Source: an uncultured Aliiroseovarius sp. (GTDB lineage Bacteria > Pseudomonadota > Alphaproteobacteria > Rhodobacterales > Rhodobacteraceae). From it: 64,000 nucleotides of DNA. This document shows, piece after piece, positions 49,404-58,918 of the stretch. How positions within the stretch are numbered: position 1 is the stretch's first letter; each line of letters opens with the position of its first letter. The stretch covers positions 173,583 through 237,582 of the forward strand of contig NZ_CANMFT010000006.1 in the NCBI RefSeq assembly GCF_947497285.1, read 5' to 3'. The position numbers and the translations under genes were made by a program. The notes beneath the pieces were generated by a model. It did not search any database and was not told the origin of the DNA. It saw only the letters and a program-made list of their open reading frames with translations.

Positions 49404-50665
49404 TACGCCGCACGCCTGTCTTGCAACGCCTCTAGGCGCAACGCTTGTTCAGCCGGGCCATAGACGGCCATGGCCATATCGCCTTCCATCAGGCTGGCCC
49501 CGAACCCATGCAGATCGGCAAGCGTCACCGCATCAATCTTTGCCACGGTTTCGTTGACTGACGGCACGCGGTCCCAGATGGCAACCAACCGCGCCATCCG
49601 TTCTGCCCGCGCCGAGGGGCTTTCCAACCCCATCAGCAGTCCCGCTTTCATCTGGATGCGCGCGCGTTCCAATTCACGGTTGGTGATATCGGTGGCCGCG
49701 CGTTTCATCTCGTCGATGCACAGGCAGGACAGGTCGGCAATGTCGTCGGCAGAGGTGCCCGCATAAATCGTCATCATCCCGGTGTCGTCATAGGCGCCAA
49801 GCTGCGAAAAGATCGAATAACACAGCCCGCGCTTTTCACGCACCTCCTGAAACAGACGCGAGGACATGCCGCCGCCCAAGGCGGAGCTGTAAAGCTGCGC
49901 CGCATAAAACGCATCGTCGCGATAGCTGGGGGCTTGCAGGCCCAAGGTGAAATGGACCTGCTCCAGCCCATTGCGCAATTCGATCCGTTCGCCGCTGGAC
50001 CAACGCGCACCATCTATCGCGCGCGACTTGCTTGGGCGCAGATGCCCAAACGCGGCTTCGGCCAAACGCAGGATTTGGTCGTGATCGACCGCCCCAGCAG
50101 CCGACAGGATCAACTGATCCGGGCCATAATGCTGATCCACAAAAGAGGACAGATCACCGCGGGCGAACGATTGCACCCGTTCCGCCGGGCCAAGAATGGT
50201 CCGCCCCATGGGTTGATCGGGAAACGCGACCTCTTGCAGCCAGTCAAACACCACATCGTCGGGCGTATCCAGCGCTTGGCCGATTTCCTGCAAGATTACA
50301 CCGCGTTCGATCTCGATCTCGTTTTCATCGAACACCGGGTTCAAAACGATGTCCGAGATTACGTCCAGCGCCAGCGCCACGTTGTTCTTCAGGACGCGCA
50401 CATAGTAGGCCGTCACCTCGCGCGAGGTATAGGCGTTGATATAGCCGCCGACATCCTCGATCGCCTCGGCAATCTCAAGGGCTGAGCGTTTTTGGGTGCC
50501 TTTGAAGGCCATGTGTTCAAGGAAATGTGCGATGCCGTTCTGGGCGGGCGTCTCGTGGCGCCCCCCTGCCGTCACCCACACCCCGATCGAGGCGCTTTCC
50601 AGCCCCGGCATCGCTTCGGTCACCACGCGCACGCCATTCGGCAATCTGTCCAGTTTCACAGTCAT
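49403..50665 (-). CDS. M16 family (pitrilysin/processing-peptidase-like) zinc peptidase
   Basis: NGIAHFLEHMAFKGTQKRSALEIAEAIEDVGGYINAYTSREVTAYYVRVL; HxxEH motif. Confidence 0.94.
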   Translation of the reverse strand: MTVKLDRLPNGVRVVTEAMPGLESASIGVWVTAGGRHETPAQNGIAHFLEHMAFKGTQKRSALEIAEAIEDVGGYINAYTSREVTAYYVRVLKNNVALALDVISDIVLNPVFDENEIEIERGVILQEIGQALDTPDDVVFDWLQEVAFPDQPMGRTILGPAERVQSFARGDLSSFVDQHYGPDQLILSAAGAVDHDQILRLAEAAFGHLRPSKSRAIDGARWSSGERIELRNGLEQVHFTLGLQAPSYRDDAFYAAQLYSSALGGGMSSRLFQEVREKRGLCYSIFSQLGAYDDTGMMTIYAGTSADDIADLSCLCIDEMKRAATDITNRELERARIQMKAGLLMGLESPSARAERMARLVAIWDRVPSVNETVAKIDAVTLADLHGFGASLMEGDMAMAVYGPAEQALRLEALQDRRAA

Positions 50666-50671
50666 GTGGCG

Positions 50672-52057
50672 TTACCGTCCCGTCCGTTCACGGATCAAAG
50701 CTTCCAGCGCGCCCAAATCGTTGGCGACGCGTGTCACCCGTTCATCGCGGTCAAACAGACCGGACATGCGGGGGGGCAGCGGCGCGTCCTGACCGCAGGC
50801 ATCTTTGACCGCCGCGGGGAATTTCGCCGGATGCGCGGTGGCCAGCGTGATCATTGGGCAATCGGCCAAATGCGCCTCGGCCACCTTGACGCCAACGGCG
50901 GAATGCGGGCACAGAACTTCGCCCGTGCGCGCGAACGATGCTTTGATCTGCGCCGTGGTTTCGTCCTCGGACGCACGACCGCTGTCAAACGTTTCGCGCA
51001 GAAACTCCATCGCGCCTTGGCTGATTTTGAAACCGCCGTTTGACAGGTCTGCCATCTGGTCCGCGACCACTTTGCCGTCGCGCCCATAGGCGTCAAACAG
51101 CACGCGCTCAAAATTCGACGACACCTGAATGTCCATCGACGGGCTGATCGAGGGCGTGACCCCCGCCTTGGTATAGGCGCCCGTTTCCATCGTGCGGTGT
51201 AGAATGTCATTTTGATTGGTGGCGATCACCAGTTGGTCAATGGGCAGACCCATCTTCTTTGCGATATAGCCTGCAAAGATATCCCCGAAATTGCCGGTGG
51301 GGACCGTAAAGCTGACCTTGCGGTGCGGCGCACCCAAGGCAACGGCCGAGGTGAAGTAATACACAACCTGCGCCAGCACCCGCGCCCAGTTGATCGAGTT
51401 CACGCCGGCCAGTTTCACCGCATCGCGAAACTCGAAATCGTTGAACATGTCTTTCAGGCGGGCTTGGCAATCGTCGAAATCACCATCCATGGCCAGCGCG
51501 TGGACGTTGGCCTCGGTCGGCGTGGTCATCTGACGGCGCTGCACGTCCGAGACGCGGCCATGTGGGAACAGGATGAACACATCGACCGCATCCAGCCCCT
51601 TGAACGCCTCAATGGCCGCCGACCCGGTATCGCCCGAGGTCGCACCGACGATGGTAACCTTCTCGCCCCGGCGGCTCAGCGCCACTTGGAACAGCTGGCC
51701 AATCAGCTGCATCGCGAAGTCTTTGAACGCCAGCGTGGGGCCGTGGAACAGTTCCAGCAAGAAGTGGTTCGGCCCCAATTGCACCAATGGCGCGCGCGCA
51801 TCGTGATTGAAGCCAGCATAGGCCTTGGCGATGATGTCGGTGAATTCCGCGTCCGTGAACGTGTCGCCCACAAAGGGGCGCATCACGCGAAACGCGACCT
51901 CTTCATACGGCAACCCGGCCAAGGCGGCGATGTCGCCTGCGCTCATGGTTGGCACGGTCTCGGGCACGTAAAGGCCGCCGTCGCGGGCAAGACCCGTCAG
52001 CATGGCATCTTCAAAGCCGAGGTCCGGGGCGTCACCACGGGTAGAGATATAGCGCAT
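50672..52057 (-). CDS. thrC: Threonine synthase
   Basis: MRYISTRGDAPDLGFEDAMLTGLARDGGLYVPE...LFHGPTLAFKDFAMQLIG...IVGATSGDTGSAAIEAFKG. Confidence 0.96.
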   Translation of the reverse strand: MRYISTRGDAPDLGFEDAMLTGLARDGGLYVPETVPTMSAGDIAALAGLPYEEVAFRVMRPFVGDTFTDAEFTDIIAKAYAGFNHDARAPLVQLGPNHFLLELFHGPTLAFKDFAMQLIGQLFQVALSRRGEKVTIVGATSGDTGSAAIEAFKGLDAVDVFILFPHGRVSDVQRRQMTTPTEANVHALAMDGDFDDCQARLKDMFNDFEFRDAVKLAGVNSINWARVLAQVVYYFTSAVALGAPHRKVSFTVPTGNFGDIFAGYIAKKMGLPIDQLVIATNQNDILHRTMETGAYTKAGVTPSISPSMDIQVSSNFERVLFDAYGRDGKVVADQMADLSNGGFKISQGAMEFLRETFDSGRASEDETTAQIKASFARTGEVLCPHSAVGVKVAEAHLADCPMITLATAHPAKFPAAVKDACGQDAPLPPRMSGLFDRDERVTRVANDLGALEALIRERTGR

Positions 52058-52058
52058 T

Positions 52059-52757
52059 TCAGTTGTTCCTTGGGGTGCGAGTGTCACGTGTTCGCCGCTT
52101 CATACGCCAAAGCGCAAAGCCTGTCATCATCACCCATGTCGCGGCCATCAAAAACCACGTCATCGCGTATTCCAAATGGTCGTTGGGAATGCCTTCGGTG
52201 GTCACACGCATGGGCAGGATGTCGGGATCGGTTGACGATGCTGCAACAACCAATATCGGGTCGGTGTCCAACGCCTCGGCCAACACCTCGACCTCGCGCG
52301 CATACCAATAGTTCTTGGCCGCATCATTCGCAGGCGTGTAATCATCGCGTTCGTCAGGCCAGTGCAGATTGCCGGTCACGGTCATGTCGCCACCCGAGCG
52401 CAGTTTGAGCTTGTCGCCTACTGGCACGAAGCCCCGGTCGATCATGATCCGCTGGCCGGTCTTCGCAAGGGTAAAGGGCTGGATGATGCGGAACCCGGCA
52501 CCGTAGTCGCGTGAACTGACAAGGACATGCAGCTCTTCAGGGTTCACATTGCCCCTGACGATGACGGGCAGGTATTTGTCCCGGATGGGGTCCGGGTCTT
52601 CCGGTAATGGCACGGGCGGGGCGCTGATCTGCGCTTCGATCTGCGCCAGGACGGCCTCTTTCCAGGCCAGCCGGTCAAGTTGCCAATTCCCCAGCCCGAC
52701 AAACACTGCCAGGACAAGGATACTGAGCACTGCCGTCACTATCAGTCGAATGCGCAT
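52059..52757 (-). CDS. SURF1 family cytochrome oxidase biogenesis protein
   Basis: LGNWQLDRLAWKEAVLAQIEAQI...IMIDRGFVPVG...NDHLEYAMTWFLMAATW. Confidence 0.92.
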   Translation of the reverse strand: MRIRLIVTAVLSILVLAVFVGLGNWQLDRLAWKEAVLAQIEAQISAPPVPLPEDPDPIRDKYLPVIVRGNVNPEELHVLVSSRDYGAGFRIIQPFTLAKTGQRIMIDRGFVPVGDKLKLRSGGDMTVTGNLHWPDERDDYTPANDAAKNYWYAREVEVLAEALDTDPILVVAASSTDPDILPMRVTTEGIPNDHLEYAMTWFLMAATWVMMTGFALWRMKRRTRDTRTPRNN

Positions 52758-52787
52758 GGATCAGATCCCGCAGGTCAAGAACGCGAA

Positions 52788-52817
52788 AGGGGCGCGAGAG
52801 TTCCCCCCCGCGCCCCT
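52788..52817 (-). terminator. Perfect 9-bp GC hairpin between ctaE and SURF1 gene (possible terminator/attenuator)
   Basis: AGGGGCGCG...CGCGCCCCT with only a short T-run on the minus strand. Confidence 0.45.
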
Positions 52818-52842
52818 GAATAGGGTGTTTTGCCGGTCAGGT

Positions 52843-53643
52843 TCAACCGCCCCAGATGTAGACGGCGGCGAACAGGAACAGCCACACAACGTCCACAAAG
52901 TGCCAATACCAAGCGGCGGCTTCAAACCCGACATGGCTTTCGGGTGTAAAGTGGCCCTGCATCGCGCGCATCAGGCAGACAAACAGGAAGATCGTGCCGA
53001 CGATCACGTGGAAGCCGTGAAAGCCCGTCGCCATGAAGAAATTCACGCCATAGATGTTGCCTGCGAAATCGAAGGCGGCGTGGCTGTATTCGTAGGCTTG
53101 GAAGACGGTGAAGATCGCACCAAGCAGCACCGCCAGCGCCAGCCCTGTCACCAGATCCTTGCGGTTGTTTTCATGCGCAATCGCGTGGTGCGCCCATGTC
53201 ACGGCCGCACCGGACAAAAGCAAGATCAGCGTGTTGATCAGCGGCAAGTGCCAAGGATCAAAGGTTTCGATGCCAGCAGGGGGCCAGACGCCATCAATCG
53301 CAGGCGACCCTTCGGTCATCGGGTAGAGCGCGTGTTTGAAGAAGCTCCAAAACCATGCCACGAAGAACATGACTTCGGACATGATGAACAGGATGACGCC
53401 ATAGCGCAGACCGATTTTCACCACAGCAGTGTGGTCGCCGGTCTGGCCTTCATGGACCACGTCCGCCCACCAAGCGTACATGACATACAGCACACCGACC
53501 AGGCCGATGACAAATATCCAAGGCATATCATTTGCCATCCACTGCACCGCGCCGAACAGCATGATGAAGCCAAACACTGCCCCAAGGAACGGATTAACCG
53601 ACGGGGGCAGAATGTGATAATCGTGGTTTTTTGCATGTGCCAT
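52843..53643 (-). CDS. ctaE: Cytochrome c oxidase subunit III
   Basis: [26 protein letters not shown]...[20 protein letters not shown]...[14 protein letters not shown]...[21 protein letters not shown]. Confidence 0.96.
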   Translation of the reverse strand: MAHAKNHDYHILPPSVNPFLGAVFGFIMLFGAVQWMANDMPWIFVIGLVGVLYVMYAWWADVVHEGQTGDHTAVVKIGLRYGVILFIMSEVMFFVAWFWSFFKHALYPMTEGSPAIDGVWPPAGIETFDPWHLPLINTLILLLSGAAVTWAHHAIAHENNRKDLVTGLALAVLLGAIFTVFQAYEYSHAAFDFAGNIYGVNFFMATGFHGFHVIVGTIFLFVCLMRAMQGHFTPESHVGFEAAAWYWHFVDVVWLFLFAAVYIWGG

Positions 53644-53671
53644 GAGCGTTTCGTCCCTGTTCTTCTGGTCG

Positions 53672-54247
53672 TCAGTTTTGCCCTGCCACGATCGGGGGCG
53701 CAAGCTGTGCGACCTCTTCCGGCAGATCTGTTTCGTGGAACGTGTAGGACAAGGTGATTGCCTTCACGTATTGTGCTTCGCGATCATCAAGGATCTCGGG
53801 GTCAACATAGAAGGTGACCGGCATGGTCACGCGTTCACCCGGTTGCAGCACCTGCTGTTCAAAGCAGAAGCAGTCGATCTTGGTGAAATAGCCGCCAGCC
53901 GAAAACGGCGCGACATTATAGCTGGCTGTGCCGGCGACGGGGCGGTCGGTCGGGTTGTAGGCCTCGTAAAAGGCCAACCCGGTTTCGCCCAGCCGGATCT
54001 CCATTTCATGCTGCATGGGTTTGAACTCCCACGGCATGCCGCGCTCTTTCGAGGCGTCGAACCGCACCAGCACCTTTTGGTCCAGCACCACATCTGATCC
54101 GCGCGCTGCCACCGAAGTGACACCGCCAAAGCCGGTCACGCGGCAGAACCAGTCATAAAACGGCACCGCTGCCCATGACAGCGATCCCATCAAGATCACC
54201 ACGCCAACCATTTTGGCGGCTGTTTTTTGAGGGCGCGACAGGGTCAT
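53672..54247 (-). CDS. ctaG: Cytochrome c oxidase assembly protein CtaG/Cox11
   Basis: [19 protein letters not shown]...[43 protein letters not shown]. Confidence 0.95.
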   Translation of the reverse strand: MTLSRPQKTAAKMVGVVILMGSLSWAAVPFYDWFCRVTGFGGVTSVAARGSDVVLDQKVLVRFDASKERGMPWEFKPMQHEMEIRLGETGLAFYEAYNPTDRPVAGTASYNVAPFSAGGYFTKIDCFCFEQQVLQPGERVTMPVTFYVDPEILDDREAQYVKAITLSYTFHETDLPEEVAQLAPPIVAGQN

Positions 54248-54408
54248 TGGCTGACCTCGGCGCGGGTCGGTTCGGGTTTGTAGATGTCGCTGACCTTGGC
54301 CACGGTCAGCCCATAGACCAGCCCGACGAAAAGGATCAGCGCAACGCCAACACCGATATTTCGGCTCAGGCGGCGTTTATGCAGTTCGTGATCAACCTTG
54401 ATCGCCAT
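54244..54408 (-). CDS. Small single-TM protein of the cta cluster (54 aa, CoxF-like; not in ORF track)
   Basis: Read by hand: [54 protein letters not shown]; overlaps ctaG start (ATGA) and ctaB stop. Confidence 0.82.
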   Translation of the reverse strand: MAIKVDHELHKRRLSRNIGVGVALILFVGLVYGLTVAKVSDIYKPEPTRAEVSQ

Positions 54409-55349
54409 CAGCCCCAGCCCCCCAAACCAAACGGTTTCAGCGAGGCTTCGATCAGAAGGGCACCGTAGTGCAGGAACAGATAGGCCAGCGACAGCTTGAA
54501 CAGCCCCCGCTCGGCTGTGTGGGTGTCCGCATCCGAGGCGGCATCATCACGGCGGAACACATCCCATGCGCCCTTGATGAACAGGCCGTTCAGGATCAGC
54601 GTGATGGCCATATAGACCGGTCCACCGATAGAGGTCAGGCCCAACGCGATGGCCACGACCGCAAGAACCAAAGAATATCCCAGAATATGCGCGCGAGTGG
54701 CTTTGCGCCCGTGCGTCACGGTCAGCATCGGTACGCCCGCATTGGCATAATCACCCTTGGTGAACAGCGCCAGCGCCCAGAAATGCGGCGGGGTCCACGC
54801 GAAAGTCAGAGCAAACATCAACACGCTTTCAATGCTGACACCACCAGTGGCCACTGCCCAGCCAATCATCGGCGGAAACGCCCCTGCCGCGCCGCCAATA
54901 ACGATATTCTGCGGGGTCCAGCGTTTCAGCCACATGGTATAGATCACGACGTAGAAAAAGATCGTAAAGGCCAGAAGAGCGGCAGCCACAAGGTTTGCTG
55001 CAAGACCCAGCATGACCACGGCCATAGCAGACAGCGTCATGCCGATGGCAAACGCCTCGCCCTCGGTCACTTTCCCCGATGGGATCGGGCGCGATTGAGT
55101 GCGACGCATTTTGCGGTCGATATCGGCATCCCACCACATGTTCAGGGCGCCCGAGGCACCGCCACCCACGGCAATGAACAGGATTGAGGCGAGCCCGACA
55201 ATCGGGTGAACCCCGACCGGTGCAACCAGCAGACCAACCAAAGCCGTAAATACGACAAGGGACATGACGCGCGGCTTGAGCAGCGCGAAATAGTCCCCAA
55301 ACCCCGCTTCGCGGGTGTCGGTGGTGGTTTGGATACTGGCGTCGCTCAT
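54408..55349 (-). CDS. ctaB: Heme o synthase (protoheme IX farnesyltransferase)
   Basis: YFALLKPRVMSLVVFTALVGLLVAP...NMWWDADIDRKMRRTQSRPIPSGKV. Confidence 0.96.
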   Translation of the reverse strand: MSDASIQTTTDTREAGFGDYFALLKPRVMSLVVFTALVGLLVAPVGVHPIVGLASILFIAVGGGASGALNMWWDADIDRKMRRTQSRPIPSGKVTEGEAFAIGMTLSAMAVVMLGLAANLVAAALLAFTIFFYVVIYTMWLKRWTPQNIVIGGAAGAFPPMIGWAVATGGVSIESVLMFALTFAWTPPHFWALALFTKGDYANAGVPMLTVTHGRKATRAHILGYSLVLAVVAIALGLTSIGGPVYMAITLILNGLFIKGAWDVFRRDDAASDADTHTAERGLFKLSLAYLFLHYGALLIEASLKPFGLGGWG

Positions 55350-55378
55350 AGTGTCACTACGATCTGGCTAAAGTGTTT

Positions 55379-55440
55379 GGTCTGTGCAGACCGCCCCGGT
55401 ATGGGGCGGCGCAGGCGGAGGGCGGAAAGCCCGCCCCGCC
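55379..55440. repeat. Three consecutive inverted repeats in the ctaC-ctaB spacer
   Basis: GGTCTGTGCAGACC (55379-55392); CCGCCCCGGTATGGGGCGG (55391-55409); GGCGGAGGGCGGAAAGCCCGCCCCGCC (55414-55440). Confidence 0.7.
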
Positions 55441-55447
55441 GGTCTGT

Positions 55448-56308
55448 TCATTCAGCCGATGCGACCTGAACCGACGGAGTCGGCTGGGCATTGTCGGCGA
55501 ATTCGTCGATCGCGCCCTTCAGCCACTTTTCATATTCGGCTTGGGTCACGGCCTTCACGGTGATCGGCATATAGGCGTGATCCTTGCCGCACAGCTCGGA
55601 ACACTGACCGAAATAGATGCCTTCCTTGCCCTCGTCGACTTCGAACCATAGTTCGGCCAAACGACCGGGCACCGCGTCTTGTTTCACACCGAAGGCAGGA
55701 ATGGTCCACGAATGGATCACGTCGGCGCCGGTGACCTGAACAACGACCTTTTTGCCGGTCGGCACAACGACGGCAGTGTCGGTGGCCAGCAGGTATTCGC
55801 TTTGGCTGTAGCCGTGGTCTTCAAGCTCTTCACGCGCCAGAAGGAAGCTGTCGAAGCCAAACTCATGCTCGGGGTATTCGTAGCCCCAATACCACTGATA
55901 GCCAGTTGCCTTGATGACTACGTCCCCTTTAGGGATGACCTGCTGCTGGAACAGAACCGGCAACGAGAACGCACCGATGAAGACCAGAATAACCACGGGA
56001 ACCAGTGTCCAGATGATCTCGATCGGGGTGTTGTGGGTGAATTTCGCGGGCTCAGGGTTCGCGCGGCGGTTGAACCGCACAATCACGATCACCAGCAGCG
56101 CCGTCACGAAAAGCGTGATCGCGATGATGATATAGTTGATCATCGCGTCAAGCCCGTGCGCGGCCTGTGCAACACTGGTCACCGACGGCTGAAATCCTGT
56201 GGCGCCATCGACCGGTTTGCCGATGATTTCCAAGTTTTCCTGGGCCATGACCTGACCAGCGGTCAAAATCGCTGTCGCAGTGGCGAAAAGGCTGCTGAAA
56301 CGCTTCAT
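55448..56308 (-). CDS. ctaC: Cytochrome c oxidase subunit II
   Basis: [23 protein letters not shown]...[17 protein letters not shown]...[53 protein letters not shown] (CuA site). Confidence 0.96.
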   Translation of the reverse strand: MKRFSSLFATATAILTAGQVMAQENLEIIGKPVDGATGFQPSVTSVAQAAHGLDAMINYIIIAITLFVTALLVIVIVRFNRRANPEPAKFTHNTPIEIIWTLVPVVILVFIGAFSLPVLFQQQVIPKGDVVIKATGYQWYWGYEYPEHEFGFDSFLLAREELEDHGYSQSEYLLATDTAVVVPTGKKVVVQVTGADVIHSWTIPAFGVKQDAVPGRLAELWFEVDEGKEGIYFGQCSELCGKDHAYMPITVKAVTQAEYEKWLKGAIDEFADNAQPTPSVQVASAE

Positions 56309-56515
56309 ATTCGTCTTTCTCTTCCCTGTGCAGCGCGGCCTCGATGCCAAGCCTTTCGGCGGCGATGTGGGCGCTTGCTCTTACCTTTCCCGTGCGCTGG
56401 CGCGGGAATCCCTTGTGTCTTCTTGATGTGAAACCATATTAGGAGTCTGTGGACAAGGAAAAACCTTCTCAGGTTAAGCAACAATTGCCGTGTTTTTTGC
56501 CAAATCGAGGCCCCA

Positions 56516-57940
56516 ATGACCGATACGTCTTCGTTTCGTCCCTTTGAAACCCATCTGGACGCAGATCGTGCGCAAGCGACGCTTGCCGACGTCACCAAAG
56601 GGGCCGATGACGGCGAGCTGTTTCTGGAACGAATGCGATCCGAAGCATTGGTTTTCGACGATGGCCGCTTGAAAACAGCCAGTTATGACGCCTCCGAGGG
56701 CTTTGGACTTCGCGCTGTGCGCGGTGAGACGGCTGGCTATGCGCATTCCACCGAAATCAGCGACGCCGCCCTTCAGCGCGCCTCAGCAACCGCCCGCCTT
56801 GCCGTCGGTGACGGCGGTGGCACCTGGGCCGAGGCGCCCGCTCGCACCAACCAAAAGCTCTATACCGACGCCGACCCGCTGGCCGACGCAGAGTTTGGCC
56901 TGAAAGTCGAAGTCTTGCGCGAAATTGATGCCTTTACGCGTGATCTGGACCCTCGCGTTGTGCAAGTTTCCGCCACCATCGCTGCAAGCTTGCAAGAGGT
57001 GCATATCCTGCGCCCCGATGGCAGCCTTGTGTCGGACACGCGCCCGATGACGCGGCTGAATGTGTCGGTCATTGCCGAAAAGGACGGGCGGCGCGAAAGC
57101 GGATCAGCCGGGGGGGGTGGTCGCACTGGTCTTGACGGCTTGATGGCGCCTGCTGCTTGGCAATCAGCTGCGCGTGAAGCATTGCGCATCGCGTTGGTCA
57201 ATCTAGAGGCCGTTCCCGCGCCGGCTGGCGTCATGGATGTCGTGCTTGGCAACGGCTGGCCCGGCATCTTGCTGCACGAAGCGGTTGGGCACGGGTTGGA
57301 AGGGGACTTCAACCGCAAGGGCACCTCGGCCTTTGCAGGATTGATCGGCACGCAGGTCGCCGCAAAAGGGGTCACGGTCGTCGATGATGGCACCCTGCCC
57401 GACCGGCGCGGATCGCTGTCAGTCGATGACGAAGGCACGCCCACGGGCCGCACGGTGCTGATCGAGGATGGCGTGCTGGTCGGCTATATGCAGGACCGCC
57501 AGAACGCGCGCCTGATGGGCGTCGCGCCCACCGGCAATGGTCGGCGGCAAAGCTATGCCCACGCGCCGATGCCGCGGATGACCAACACCATCATGGAAAG
57601 CGGCTCCGCCACCCCACAAGAGGTGTTGGGCGAACTGAAAGACGGCATCTATGCGGTCGGCTTTGGGGGCGGTCAGGTGGACATCACCAACGGCAAGTTC
57701 GTGTTTTCCTGCACGGAAGCTTACCGGGTCGAAGGCGGCAAGGTCGGCGCGCCCGTAAAAGGGGCCACCCTGATCGGCGACGGTCCAGAAGCAATGAAGC
57801 AGATCCGCGCCATCGGCAACGACATGGCGATGGACCCCGGCATCGGCACCTGTGGCAAAGCGGGGCAATCTGTTCCGGTGGGTGTGGGGCAGCCGTCGTT
57901 GCTGATTGGCGGGCTGACGGTAGGTGGGTCAGCGGCGTGA
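56516..57940 (+). CDS. tldD: Metalloprotease TldD
   Basis: LHEAVGHGLEGDFNRKGTSAFAGLIG (HExxxH) and C-terminal GTCGKAGQSVPVGVGQPSLLIGGLTVGG. Confidence 0.96.
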   Translation: MTDTSSFRPFETHLDADRAQATLADVTKGADDGELFLERMRSEALVFDDGRLKTASYDASEGFGLRAVRGETAGYAHSTEISDAALQRASATARLAVGDGGGTWAEAPARTNQKLYTDADPLADAEFGLKVEVLREIDAFTRDLDPRVVQVSATIAASLQEVHILRPDGSLVSDTRPMTRLNVSVIAEKDGRRESGSAGGGGRTGLDGLMAPAAWQSAAREALRIALVNLEAVPAPAGVMDVVLGNGWPGILLHEAVGHGLEGDFNRKGTSAFAGLIGTQVAAKGVTVVDDGTLPDRRGSLSVDDEGTPTGRTVLIEDGVLVGYMQDRQNARLMGVAPTGNGRRQSYAHAPMPRMTNTIMESGSATPQEVLGELKDGIYAVGFGGGQVDITNGKFVFSCTEAYRVEGGKVGAPVKGATLIGDGPEAMKQIRAIGNDMAMDPGIGTCGKAGQSVPVGVGQPSLLIGGLTVGGSAA

Positions 57941-58875
57941 CGGGCCTGTGCGCCCGGTTCCTTTCGATTGCGGGCGCAGCTCTGATTTTGTTGTTCTACT
58001 CTGAACTTTTCTTTCTGAACGAAGGTCCAACGAAGACCGTCACCGCCCTTGTGAACCACCCCGACATCGCAGCGGTAGAGCTGCTGGAACTGGCCGCTTA
58101 CTACGCGTTCTTTGCGTGGGGGCTGTTGCTGATCATCCCGTATGCCGAGCGTTTCGGGCTGGCTGGGATCGTTCTGGCCGGGTGCCTTTTTGGCTGGGTG
58201 ACAGAGGGCACGGTTATCGCGATCGTGCATGAAGCGCCGCCCGTTTCGTGGGTCTGGCCCTCGGTCAGCTGGCACGCGTTGATCGATGTCTTGCTGGGGT
58301 TGTTTGTCGTGCGGATCGCCATGCGACGGCGCGGCGGCGCGGCCTTGGCAGTGCTGTTCTCGGCCATGGGCGTGGGGTGGGGGCTGTGGGCGACATGGAC
58401 GTGGGGCGACCCCGAACTGCACAGGCTTACTCCCTTTGAGTTCGTGTTTTTCACCTCCATCAGTGGCGCCATCTGGCTTGCTGGCATGATCTTGTTGGAT
58501 CGTGGCGGCCCTTGGTCGGTTCTGCGGGCAGAGAAATGGGGTATCGGTGTCGGCACCGTCGCCCTCGCGTTGTTGATGGCGGTGCCGGGATTGCCTTTCT
58601 CAGCCGGAATTTTGCTGATCGCAGGCGCAACCCTGTGGGTGCTGATCCGAAAATCAGAGGCCCAAAGCACAGAGGGCTGGCGCCTTCCCTATGGCCCCTT
58701 GCCTTTGTCGACCTATTCGGTTGCATTGCTGGCACCAACGGCGGCAGGCTTAACCTATTGGCTATTATGGACAAACGGTTGGCATGTCCCAACCGAAGAT
58801 GTTGCGGGTATGGCCATGATTGTCGGTGCGCTCGTTTATTTTTGGTCCGTCTGGCGCGTATTCACCTCCCGTTAA
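57937..58875 (+). CDS. Multi-TM hypothetical membrane protein, GTG start overlapping the tldD stop
   Basis: 312-aa hydrophobic ORF; GTGA overlap (GTG 57937-57939, TGA 57938-57940). Confidence 0.75.
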   Translation: MTGLCARFLSIAGAALILLFYSELFFLNEGPTKTVTALVNHPDIAAVELLELAAYYAFFAWGLLLIIPYAERFGLAGIVLAGCLFGWVTEGTVIAIVHEAPPVSWVWPSVSWHALIDVLLGLFVVRIAMRRRGGAALAVLFSAMGVGWGLWATWTWGDPELHRLTPFEFVFFTSISGAIWLAGMILLDRGGPWSVLRAEKWGIGVGTVALALLMAVPGLPFSAGILLIAGATLWVLIRKSEAQSTEGWRLPYGPLPLSTYSVALLAPTAAGLTYWLLWTNGWHVPTEDVAGMAMIVGALVYFWSVWRVFTSR

Positions 58876-58918
58876 CCAATCGCGCCGCATGGTTAATTCG
58901 CAAAAGACGGAATCAGCC

